Assembly (NCBI GenBank): GCA_025058955.1
Contig: JANXDV010000034.1
Location: 3,693-10,407, forward strand
Source of the DNA: Archaeoglobaceae archaeon
GTDB taxonomy: Archaea; Halobacteriota; Archaeoglobi; Archaeoglobales; Archaeoglobaceae
Length of the DNA: 6,715 bases
Reading direction: 5' to 3'
Below, piece after piece: positions 1 through 6,002 of the stretch. Within the stretch, counting starts at the first letter, position 1. The number at the start of each line of letters is the position of its first letter. Under the pieces are notes generated by a model. It was not told where the DNA came from, ran no database searches, and saw nothing but the letters and a program-made list of their open reading frames with translations. A program made the translations under genes and the position numbers.

Positions 1-770
1 TTGGGAAAATATATGCATGCCAATATGCGAGAGACAAATCTGGAATAAATGTTGCCACTACCACAGTTTCATTCAAGAAATGTCTTGGACTTTACGCAAT
101 TCAGAGCCTTGGTTATGGAGCGGTATACATGCAAGGATACTTCGATGGTGAATGGTCTTGCTATGGTGATCCGACAGCTGAAAACTGTCCAAAATGGAAA
201 GTAAAGCCGACTGCGTGGGAGATGGGGACTTCTGCAAGTTGTGCTGGTCCAAGTGGAGCGAGACCAGACTTCCAGATGGGCGGTCATAGGTGTGAATACT
301 ACGACGCATGGATCTTTGGAAAATACGGCAAGACAGGCTATTGGAAATCTGACACTGATTTCAGAAAAAACAGCGACAGCGTTCTTGATGCCCCAGCACA
401 TGCAAGCATAAATCTGCTATCTACAGGCACCTGTGTCGATTATTCATTTGCACTCACTACCATTTTGCGAAAGCTTGGCTACTCAAAGGATGAGGTTTTC
501 TCGGTAAATGGCGACGAACACGGCTACAACCTCGTTAAATTCCCTGGGGAGACTAAATGGCACTATGTTGACACAGTAGGTAACAATGGTGGCGGTGTTT
601 ATGGTGGAACTGGATTTCCGCCGATCTACAACTCTACCGGTCATTTGGTAGCATGGTATGACTATTGCAAGAACATGGACGAAGGCTGTTCAAATGATTA
701 CTACTCTGAAAGTGTGGGCAGATGTCCATCAAACGACCAGATCTACAGCTGTGAAGGGGTGAGAAGATGA
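1..770 (+). CDS. Transglutaminase-like cysteine-rich protein, 5' end missing
   Basis: The frame is open from base 3 with no stop, so the gene starts before the window; the ATG at 129 is probably internal. 255 residues are visible. A transglutaminase-like core (papain-fold Cys-His-Asp) is seen: Cys in GTCVDYSFALTTILRKLGY (codon 432-434), His in GDEHGYNLVKF (519-521) and Asp in WHYVDTVGNNGG (570-572), in the normal order and spacing. Such domains act as peptidases, amidases or acyl-transferring cross-linkers; which applies here cannot be told. Eleven cysteines are visible, only one of them catalytic, which suggests disulfides and an extracytoplasmic site. A signal peptide would lie outside the window. 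The visible C-terminus carries no membrane segment. The stop overlaps the next start (ATGA), so the two genes are probably translationally coupled. The family is fairly secure; the substrate is unknown. Confidence 0.82.
   Translation, partial: GKIYACQYARDKSGINVATTTVSFKKCLGLYAIQSLGYGAVYMQGYFDGEWSCYGDPTAENCPKWKVKPTAWEMGTSASCAGPSGARPDFQMGGHRCEYYDAWIFGKYGKTGYWKSDTDFRKNSDSVLDAPAHASINLLSTGTCVDYSFALTTILRKLGYSKDEVFSVNGDEHGYNLVKFPGETKWHYVDTVGNNGGGVYGGTGFPPIYNSTGHLVAWYDYCKNMDEGCSNDYYSESVGRCPSNDQIYSCEGVRR
756..762 (+). promoter_or_regulatory. Ribosome binding site of the PGF-CTERM protein gene
   Basis: GGGGTGA lies inside the last codons of the transglutaminase-like gene. It contains GGTG, complementary to the archaeal 16S rRNA 3' end, with 5 bases between GGTG and the ATG at 767. 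This supports ATG 767 and coupled translation across the 4-base overlap. Confidence 0.6.
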
Positions 771-1534
771 AAGTAATCTGCTTAGCTCTTCTAATATCAT
801 TGCTCGGAGCTATTGGAATTGCAATCGCCATTAAACCACTTCAGGATGAGCTACCACCGAATGTTCCAAAGGAGAATGTCACAATTGGCGAGGAGATAGA
901 GGAAGGAAAAATTGTTGGAAAGCAAACTAATATGTCTATTGCAAGGCTCCATAGCCATGAGGTAAAGGCAGGTGAGTTGGTTGAGATCAAGCTTTTGATC
1001 ACCAATGGCGAAAATGCTGAAATGCGTGTCTTTGTCACTGAATTCCACGTTGCTGGTTTGGAATACACAGATCCGATTGAAGTGAAATACGCGAACTATC
1101 AGGCTTTCAAAGTCCCATACTACGGCTTCTCCCTCAGCATCCCAACAAAGAGTAGCAAGGAGATCGTTTACCATGTTAAGGCATCGATTCCCGGAGCGGT
1201 GAATTTCGCTCCAGCCACTGTTACAGATGAGTTTGGAAATGTGTTCGAAAGCGCTCCTACTGTGATCAAGATTTTGTGCAACGCAAATGGAGTCTGTGAA
1301 AAAGGGGAAAGTTATGCAAATTGTCCCGAGGATTGCTCAACAGGGATTGCTGATGACAACTGCGATGGAGTAAGGGATGGAAAAGTTGATCCAGACTGTG
1401 CTCCAGGATTTGACCCTGATTCTGAAGTTTTTACACCTACTGAGACTCCAAAACCGTTCATTCCGGGATTTGAACTTGTGTATGGCGTTTTAGGACTGCT
1501 ATTAGTTGCCTACTTGCTCAGGAGAAAATATTAA
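767..1534 (+). CDS. Secreted surface protein with PGF-CTERM anchor
   Basis: A 255-residue protein. Residues 1-22 form a signal peptide (MK, then a hydrophobic run). Residues about 55-170 look beta-rich, like an Ig-type or CARDB/DUF11-type adhesion sandwich; this is judged by eye and no family is assigned. Residues 171-190 form a motif of the type C-x5-C-E-x-G-E-x4-C-P-x-D-C, followed by an Asp-rich stretch (DDNCDG, DPDC, DPDSE) that could bind calcium. A Thr/Pro linker (223-230) leads to IPGFE (232-236), a hydrophobic helix (about 238-251) and terminal RRKY. This is the PGF-CTERM layout, recognised by archaeosortase A, which removes the helix and joins the new C-terminus to a membrane lipid. 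The protein is therefore probably displayed on the outer face of the membrane. Its role is unknown. It is coupled to the transglutaminase-like gene, which suggests a shared surface task. Confidence 0.85.
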   Translation: MKVICLALLISLLGAIGIAIAIKPLQDELPPNVPKENVTIGEEIEEGKIVGKQTNMSIARLHSHEVKAGELVEIKLLITNGENAEMRVFVTEFHVAGLEYTDPIEVKYANYQAFKVPYYGFSLSIPTKSSKEIVYHVKASIPGAVNFAPATVTDEFGNVFESAPTVIKILCNANGVCEKGESYANCPEDCSTGIADDNCDGVRDGKVDPDCAPGFDPDSEVFTPTETPKPFIPGFELVYGVLGLLLVAYLLRRKY

Positions 1535-1571
1535 TTTCTATTTTTCTTTTAATTCTTTCTATACTTCTTCC
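1535..1571 (+). terminator. Pyrimidine-rich tract ending the surface-protein operon
   Basis: Directly after the TAA stop lies a T-rich stretch with runs such as ATTTTTC and CTTTTAA. Archaeal RNA polymerase terminates at oligo-T tracts without needing a hairpin, and no strong stem is visible. The 68-base gap to the convergent rhomboid gene fits a termination zone. No matching A-run that would serve the opposite strand was seen here. Confidence 0.5.
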
Positions 1572-1602
1572 TAAGGATCTTTTCCCATTTGGAACTACAA
1601 AT

Positions 1603-2400
1603 CTATCCGCTCGCATTTTCAACCTTTAGAATAACTGATAAAGAGATCCAATATGATATGAACACACCAAAAATTAGCCCAACATAATGCGCAAGCACGT
1701 TGATTTGTCCATTTTGAATAACAACTTTTGGAAACAGAAATGTGGAAATTATGCCAACGCTTACCGCAACAATTAGAAATGCTGAAAAGATCGTCAATAA
1801 TTTTCTAATTTGCCTTCTGTGTTTCCATGAAAGCAAGGAGAAGGGGATTAGTGGAAGAATTACGGAAAGGTAGCCCCAGGCTCCGATATAAGTCACTAAA
1901 AAGTAATAAATAATGCTGAAAAGAGCCATGAAATAAGTATAAGAAACATCACTCTTATTAAAATCCTGCTTTTCAAAAGCAGAAAACATTGACAAGCAGA
2001 ATAAAAAAATTCCTACAGTGGCACTGCTGATGCCTGAGAATCCACAGACTATTTGATTTTGTGATGGATAAAATTCAAGCCAAAGAATTGTAGCTCCAGA
2101 GCATAGAAATGGCACAAGAACCATTATAGCGAGTAGCATTTTTCCAAAAATTTGTAGATTCATTTTTTCAAGAAGATAGATAGATGCAAAACTGCAGGAA
2201 AGGAAAAGCACCATGTTGCTGATGAAATGTTCAAATGTGTAGTGAACAAAATTGGATGTGTAGGAAGTTAAAATCAGCCTTGAGATCTCTGAAGGGTATA
2301 TTAAGATGAGCGAGTTCTTCAAGTCTCCTGCAAAATAGATTGAAGTGCAAACTATCACTGGAATTAGCGTGAGCAAAGCATTTCTCACTATTCGAAGCAT
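1603..2400 (-). CDS. Rhomboid-family intramembrane serine protease, divergent
   Basis: A polytopic membrane protein of 265 residues from the ATG at 2400. Rhomboids cleave transmembrane helices of other proteins inside the bilayer. Numbered from this ATG: H53-x4-H58-x3-N62 (in NFVHYTFEHFISNM) matches the HxxxxHxxxN of E. coli GlpG; GFSG holds the nucleophile Ser122; and His238 in NVLAHYVGLIFG is the second dyad residue. All catalytic residues seem present. The Ser-His distance is 116 residues, against 53 in GlpG, and contains about three hydrophobic segments (near 156-174, 176-191, 201-223) where GlpG has one helix. About eight hydrophobic segments are seen in total. A GTG at 2439 would add 13 residues, but the TATA box lies inside that extension, so the ATG is preferred. 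The gene is convergent with the surface-protein pair. Substrates are unknown. Confidence 0.82.
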   Translation of the reverse strand: MLRIVRNALLTLIPVIVCTSIYFAGDLKNSLILIYPSEISRLILTSYTSNFVHYTFEHFISNMVLFLSCSFASIYLLEKMNLQIFGKMLLAIMVLVPFLCSGATILWLEFYPSQNQIVCGFSGISSATVGIFLFCLSMFSAFEKQDFNKSDVSYTYFMALFSIIYYFLVTYIGAWGYLSVILPLIPFSLLSWKHRRQIRKLLTIFSAFLIVAVSVGIISTFLFPKVVIQNGQINVLAHYVGLIFGVFISYWISLSVILKVENASG

Positions 2401-2422
2401 CGTCTTATAGTCTTTTTGGGTA

Positions 2423-2436
2423 TTTATAAACTTGAT
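2423..2436 (-). promoter_or_regulatory. TATA box and BRE of the rhomboid gene (leaderless)
   Basis: On the minus strand, ATCAAG (BRE-like) is followed by TTTATAAA (plus 2423-2430). The TATA centre is about 26 bases before the ATG at 2400, the normal TATA-to-start distance in archaea, so the transcript should begin at or near the ATG. No GGTG motif precedes that ATG, which agrees with a leaderless mRNA. TTTATAAA is its own reverse complement, so direction is set mainly by the purine-rich flank. Confidence 0.55.
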
Positions 2437-2450
2437 CACTTCAAACCATG

Positions 2451-2477
2451 AAAAAGTCAGTCGTGAGTGTCAAAAAA
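2451..2477 (-). terminator. Oligo-T tracts after the acyl-CoA synthetase gene
   Basis: Read on the minus strand, the 70-base gap after the synthetase stop has T6 (plus 2472-2477) and then T5 (plus 2451-2455), just before the rhomboid promoter. This is a plausible archaeal oligo-T terminator separating the two minus-strand genes into independent transcripts. No strong hairpin was noticed. Confidence 0.45.
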
Positions 2478-2509
2478 TTTACTTTGGGGTTAATTAGTAA
2501 ATTTAGAGT

Positions 2510-4123
2510 TCAATTTCTATATTTTTGCCTCAAAACCTTCTTATCGAGCTTTCCTACGCTGGTTTTTGGAATTTCTGTAACAAACTTATAAAGATCAGGA
2601 ATTGCCCACTTATTTATTACTCCCTGCTCAACGAACTTCATAAGATGCTCTTTCAACTCCTCTGCTGTTAGATCTTGTCCCGGTGTTGGAACAACTACTG
2701 CCATTGGTCTTTCGCCCCATTTCTCGTTTGGAACTCCAATGACTGCAACCTCCTTTACTTTTGGATGCAATGAGATTAAATTCTCAAGAGTAAGCGAGGA
2801 AATCCATTCTCCACCGCTTTTAATGACATCTTTGAGCCTATCAACGACTGTTATATATCCCTCTTCATCCATAACCGCAAGATCTCCAGTGTGCAACCAA
2901 CCCCCAGTCCAAAGCTCCTTGGTTTTCTCCTCGTCTTTCAAGTAACCATTCGTGAGCCATGGAGCTCTAAGAACTATTTCTCCCATGTCTTTTCCGTCTT
3001 TTTTGACGTTGCTAAAGTCCTCGTGAACAACTCTTGCATAAACAAGTGGATATGGAATTCCAGTTTTCACCGCATACTCGAGCTTTTTCTCTTCTGGCAA
3101 GTTGACCATATGCGGTCTCAAGGAGGCATAGATCACATTTGGACAAGTTTCACTCATTCCATAGCCCGTGATCGTGGTGATCCCCTTCTCTTTCGCTCTT
3201 ATCGCAAGCTTAAGCGGAAGTTTTGAACCACCTACAATGACTTTCCATCCATCGAGTCTCGCTTCAGGGGGCAGATTGTCCAAGACCATTTGCAAAACAG
3301 TTGGAACACAGTGAGAAAAACTAACCCTTTCCTCTTGGATTAGCTTTATGATCTTAGCTGGTTCGTATTTTCCCGGATAAACCTGCTTCAGCCCCAGTAG
3401 CGTGGCAACATAGGGATAACCCCAGGAATGGACGTGGAACATTGGAGTTAGGGGCATATAGACTTCATTATCCCCCTTGAGTCTTAAACTTGATCTCCAG
3501 CCTGTAAGCCACACCGCACTTGCGAGTGTGTGGAGGAATAGCTGTCTATGGGAATACCATACTCCTTTTGGACGACCAGTTGTTCCTGAAGTGTAGAAAA
3601 GTGTTGCCATCTCTTTTTCATCTAATTCTGGGAATTCGTATTTCTTACTTTTTTTCTTGAGCATATTCTCGTATTCCAAATCTGTAAGATTATTTTCAAG
3701 CATCTCTTGGTCAGTCATTATTACGAAATTCTTCACACTACTAAGTTCTCCTTTTATCGATTCGATGACAGGCAAAAAGTCTGAATTGAGCAAAAGAAGC
3801 TCATCTTCAGCGTGGTTGATCGTGTATCTTATGTCATCTGGGCTTAGGCGAATGTTTACTGTATGGAGCACCGCTCCAAGCATTGGAATGGCGAAGTAGC
3901 ATTCGAGATAGCGATTGCTATCCCATTCCAGAACTCCAACTCTTGTTCCTTTCTTAACTCCCAAATCCTCAAGAGCATTTGCGAGTCTGCAAACCCTCTC
4001 GTAAAGTTCGGAGTATGTGTATCTTCGAAGATCTCGGTAAACGATCTCTTGATTTGGGGCGTAATTGACTCCAGTTTCCAGAATGTGCTTTATTATAAGC
4101 ATATACTCATAATTCAAACCCAT
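2510..4123 (-). CDS. Medium/long-chain fatty acyl-CoA synthetase (AMP-forming)
   Basis: A 537-residue cytoplasmic enzyme of the ANL adenylating family, of usual length and apparently intact. It activates a carboxylate with ATP to acyl-AMP and then forms acyl-CoA with release of AMP. Motifs seen: the AMP-binding loop YTSGTTGRPKG (177-187); MFHVHSWGYPY (228-238), typical of the Thermus-type long-chain synthetase group; GYGMSET (320-326); TGD (412-414); the hinge DRLKD (428-432); GGEWIS (437-442); and the catalytic lysine in SVGKLDKK (K525). Chain length cannot be read from the sequence. An alternative ATG is codon 8, but the GGTGATC site favours the ATG at 4123. It is transcribed away from the SCP2/alcohol dehydrogenase/AOR operon across a shared 99-base gap, which suggests it may activate the acids that operon makes (inferred). 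The family is secure; the substrate is open. Confidence 0.93.
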   Translation of the reverse strand: MGLNYEYMLIIKHILETGVNYAPNQEIVYRDLRRYTYSELYERVCRLANALEDLGVKKGTRVGVLEWDSNRYLECYFAIPMLGAVLHTVNIRLSPDDIRYTINHAEDELLLLNSDFLPVIESIKGELSSVKNFVIMTDQEMLENNLTDLEYENMLKKKSKKYEFPELDEKEMATLFYTSGTTGRPKGVWYSHRQLFLHTLASAVWLTGWRSSLRLKGDNEVYMPLTPMFHVHSWGYPYVATLLGLKQVYPGKYEPAKIIKLIQEERVSFSHCVPTVLQMVLDNLPPEARLDGWKVIVGGSKLPLKLAIRAKEKGITTITGYGMSETCPNVIYASLRPHMVNLPEEKKLEYAVKTGIPYPLVYARVVHEDFSNVKKDGKDMGEIVLRAPWLTNGYLKDEEKTKELWTGGWLHTGDLAVMDEEGYITVVDRLKDVIKSGGEWISSLTLENLISLHPKVKEVAVIGVPNEKWGERPMAVVVPTPGQDLTAEELKEHLMKFVEQGVINKWAIPDLYKFVTEIPKTSVGKLDKKVLRQKYRN

Positions 4124-4222
4124 TCAGATCACCAAAATTTTATGATTTATTTTTCGTATTTCTTCTTTTCGGTTTTTGTCGGGATCGATACTTTGAAATA
4201 GTATTGAATTAGATTATTACTC
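4124..4222. promoter_or_regulatory. Divergent promoter region between synthetase and SCP2 operon
   Basis: This 99-base, T-rich (plus strand) gap must hold both promoters. For the plus operon, CTTTGAAATAGTATT (about 4191-4205) is a weak TATA-like stretch centred about 25 bases before the ATG at 4223; no GGTG precedes that ATG, so the mRNA may be leaderless. For the synthetase, candidate AT-rich boxes on the minus strand are AAAAATAAAT (plus 4145-4154) and a weaker GAAATACG just upstream. The first would put the RNA start at the ATG and exclude the ribosome binding site, so the second fits better. A short inverted repeat, ATACT-N7-AGTAT (4188-4204), overlaps the plus promoter candidate and could be an operator. 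All of these are weak by-eye calls. Confidence 0.35.
4127..4133 (-). promoter_or_regulatory. Ribosome binding site of the acyl-CoA synthetase gene
   Basis: On the minus strand GGTGATC is an uninterrupted 7-base complement to the conserved archaeal 16S rRNA 3' end (GATCACC). Six bases separate GGTG from the ATG at 4123. This fixes the start codon and means the mRNA has a leader of at least about 11 bases. Confidence 0.65.
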
Positions 4223-4843
4223 ATGGCAGTTGTGTATCCGTCTAAGGATTGGTTGGATGAGCTTAAAAAGAAGGTTAACAGCGATGAAACATATCGCAAG
4301 GTTGCTGCGAACTGGGAGGGAGACTATCTTTGTATTATAGAGATCGATCAAGAAGCTCTGAAGGATTTTCAAAAGCCGAAGATTTTAGCTGGGCTAATTT
4401 CGATGATCGCTGTAATTCCAAAGGAGAAAAGAGAAGGATTAAAGGGAACTCCGACAGAGAAAATGCTTCAAAAACTTGGATTGAGTGTTGATCAGGATCT
4501 GGATCTCTCAAAGCTGAACTTCGAGGAGCTTGCAAAGAAGATGGCGGAAATAAAACTTGAAGAAATAAAAGGCGCCTCAACTTATGTTTGGTTCGACTTC
4601 TGGCACGGAGAGATGAGACAAGCAATGCCAGTGGTTCCAGGAGAAATTAAAAATCCAAGATTTATTCTTTCCGGACCTTATTCAGCTTTCAAAGAGATCG
4701 TAATGGGCAAAGTAGATCCTACGACGCAGATAATGAGAGGTAAGCTGAAATTGAAGGGAGATCTTGGATACATGATGAGAAACACCGCTACGGTGAACAG
4801 ATTTAGTCAGTTGATGGCTTCAATACCCATAGATCTTGGTTAG
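4223..4843 (+). CDS. SCP2-like sterol/lipid carrier domain protein
   Basis: A 206-residue, soluble, probably cytoplasmic protein with no signal peptide or membrane helix. The C-terminal part, FILSGPYSAFKEIVMGKVDP and then MRGKLKLKGDLGYMMR (about 147-186), matches the SCP2 pattern of a beta strand, 'F..l..Gk.dp', then 'G.l.v.Gd' and a helix. The N-terminal helix (8-28) and the strand WEGDYLCIIEID (31-42) fit the start of the same fold. Residues about 43-115 form a helical, charged insertion that a standard SCP2 domain of roughly 110-120 residues lacks. SCP2 domains have a hydrophobic tunnel that binds fatty acyl chains, sterols or similar ligands. It is first in an apparent operon with an alcohol dehydrogenase 7 bases downstream and AOR after that, so it may carry their hydrophobic substrate (inferred). 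The start has no GGTG site and may be leaderless. Confidence 0.78.
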   Translation: MAVVYPSKDWLDELKKKVNSDETYRKVAANWEGDYLCIIEIDQEALKDFQKPKILAGLISMIAVIPKEKREGLKGTPTEKMLQKLGLSVDQDLDLSKLNFEELAKKMAEIKLEEIKGASTYVWFDFWHGEMRQAMPVVPGEIKNPRFILSGPYSAFKEIVMGKVDPTTQIMRGKLKLKGDLGYMMRNTATVNRFSQLMASIPIDLG

Positions 4844-4850
4844 TGGTGTT

Positions 4851-5993
4851 ATGTGGACTTTCACGTCTCCAAGACTTATTGTCTACGGAGAAGACGCTTT
4901 GAGTTTTCTTGAAGGTGAAAAAGCGGTAAGAGTTTTGATAGTTGCAGATGAATCAATGTTAAAGCTTGGATACGTTGACCTCGTAAAAAACACCCTAAAA
5001 GCTGAAAAAATAGAGATTTTCAGCGAAGTAGAGCCAGAGCCGAGCATAGAAACAACTCTGAAATGTGTAGAAGTTGCAAAAAAGTTACAACCAGAACTAA
5101 TCTTAGCGGTAGGTGGAGGAAGTGTAATAGATGTAGCTAAAGCTACGAGAATTCTAATGGAATTGGAAATAGATCCGATTGCAATAACACCGTTTACAGA
5201 TCTCTTCGAGCTCGGATATAGAAGAAAGGCGAAGTTTATAGCAATCCCAACAACGAGCGGAACGGGAGCGGATGTAACTTGGACCTCTATCTTAACAGAC
5301 AAAGCAGAACAAAGAAAACTAACACCAGCGAATAGAGAAATGGTTCCCGATATAACTCTGCTTGACTATCGTTTTGTAGCAGAGATGCCAAGGAGGCTTG
5401 TAGCTGGCTCGGGCATGGATGCCTTGACGCATGCAATTGAGGGTTTTGTTTCTGTTTGGAGAAATGAATTCAGCGATGCATTCTGCGAGAAAGCGGTTGA
5501 GATCATCATGGAAAATCTAGAAAAGTCCTACAAAGGCGACTTAGAGGCGAGAGCAAAGATGCATATAGCAGCGACTATGGCTGGACTTGGATTTGGAAAT
5601 TCACAAGTTGGCTTGGCTCACTCTTTTGGACACACATTTGGTGCGATCTTCAAACTCCACCATGGTGTTTCTGTTGGTTTGTTTCTACCATATGTGATGC
5701 AGTTCTATCTGAAAAGCGAAATTAAGAGTAGAATAGATTTATTGGCAAGAAAGAATGGATTCCAAAATGCAGAAGAGCTGATCTGTAGAATAATTGATTT
5801 AATTAAAAACTTGCAGTTACCTAATAAGCTTTCGGAGATCGTTAGTAGAGAGGAATTTGGAGATAAACTTGAAAGCCTTGTAATGAACACCTTAAACGAT
5901 TCAAGCCTTGGAATGAGCCCAAGGATTCCTGATTACGATCAAGTTAAGAAGATCTACGAATACGCATTTGAAGGAAAGTGGATCGATTTCTGA
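4851..5993 (+). CDS. Iron-type (group III) alcohol dehydrogenase
   Basis: A 380-residue cytoplasmic enzyme of normal length for the family, catalysing reversible NAD(P)-dependent alcohol/aldehyde conversion. The nucleotide-binding loop GGGSVID (88-94) and PTTSGTGAD (133-141) are present. Metal ligands, aligned to E. coli FucO D196/H200/H263/H277, are D190 and H194 (in GMDALTHAIEGF), H257 (in GLAHSFGH) and H271 (in KLHHG); H261 matches FucO H267. All are intact. Start: a TTG at 4836 would extend it by 5 residues over the previous gene, but ATG 4851 gives the MW-x-F-x-x-P opening usual in this family. GGTG at 4845-4848 sits only 2 bases from that ATG, which is close. The gene is 7 bases after the SCP2 gene and 9 before AOR, so it is clearly in the same operon. 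Cofactor and substrate are unknown; placement before AOR suggests production of an aldehyde that AOR oxidises, or the reverse. Confidence 0.92.
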   Translation: MWTFTSPRLIVYGEDALSFLEGEKAVRVLIVADESMLKLGYVDLVKNTLKAEKIEIFSEVEPEPSIETTLKCVEVAKKLQPELILAVGGGSVIDVAKATRILMELEIDPIAITPFTDLFELGYRRKAKFIAIPTTSGTGADVTWTSILTDKAEQRKLTPANREMVPDITLLDYRFVAEMPRRLVAGSGMDALTHAIEGFVSVWRNEFSDAFCEKAVEIIMENLEKSYKGDLEARAKMHIAATMAGLGFGNSQVGLAHSFGHTFGAIFKLHHGVSVGLFLPYVMQFYLKSEIKSRIDLLARKNGFQNAEELICRIIDLIKNLQLPNKLSEIVSREEFGDKLESLVMNTLNDSSLGMSPRIPDYDQVKKIYEYAFEGKWIDF

Positions 5994-6000
5994 GGTGGTG
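5992..6000 (+). promoter_or_regulatory. Ribosome binding site of the AOR gene
   Basis: GAGGTGGTG overlaps the TGA stop of the alcohol dehydrogenase gene. GAGGTG is complementary to the archaeal 16S rRNA 3' end, and 5 bases lie between the first GGTG and the ATG at 6003. It supports this start and tight coupling of the two genes. Confidence 0.65.
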
Positions 6001-6002
6001 AG

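Noticed and set aside
129..131. ATG 129 as the true start of the transglutaminase-like gene.
   Set aside because: The frame is open upstream to the window edge, with protein-like sequence including two further cysteines, and no promoter or ribosome binding site is seen before this ATG.
69..401. A 110-codon minus-strand frame inside the transglutaminase-like gene.
   Set aside because: It overlaps the coding frame fully and its translation shows no coherent domain; the plus frame has clear catalytic motifs.
851..1174. A 107-codon minus-strand frame inside the PGF-CTERM protein gene.
   Set aside because: It is a shadow of a well-supported gene, with no recognisable domain, promoter or ribosome binding site.
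2448..2591. A 47-codon plus-strand frame (MKKSVVSVKKFT...) starting in the synthetase/rhomboid gap, about 21 bases after the self-complementary TTTATAAA.
   Set aside because: It runs antisense into the conserved 3' end of the synthetase gene, has no GGTG site, the TATA spacing is short and the plus-strand flank is a poor BRE. Probably chance.
4836..4850. TTG start for the alcohol dehydrogenase, overlapping the SCP2 gene stop.
   Set aside because: The five added residues do not resemble the family's N-terminus, while ATG 4851 gives the usual MW-x-F opening just after a GGTG.
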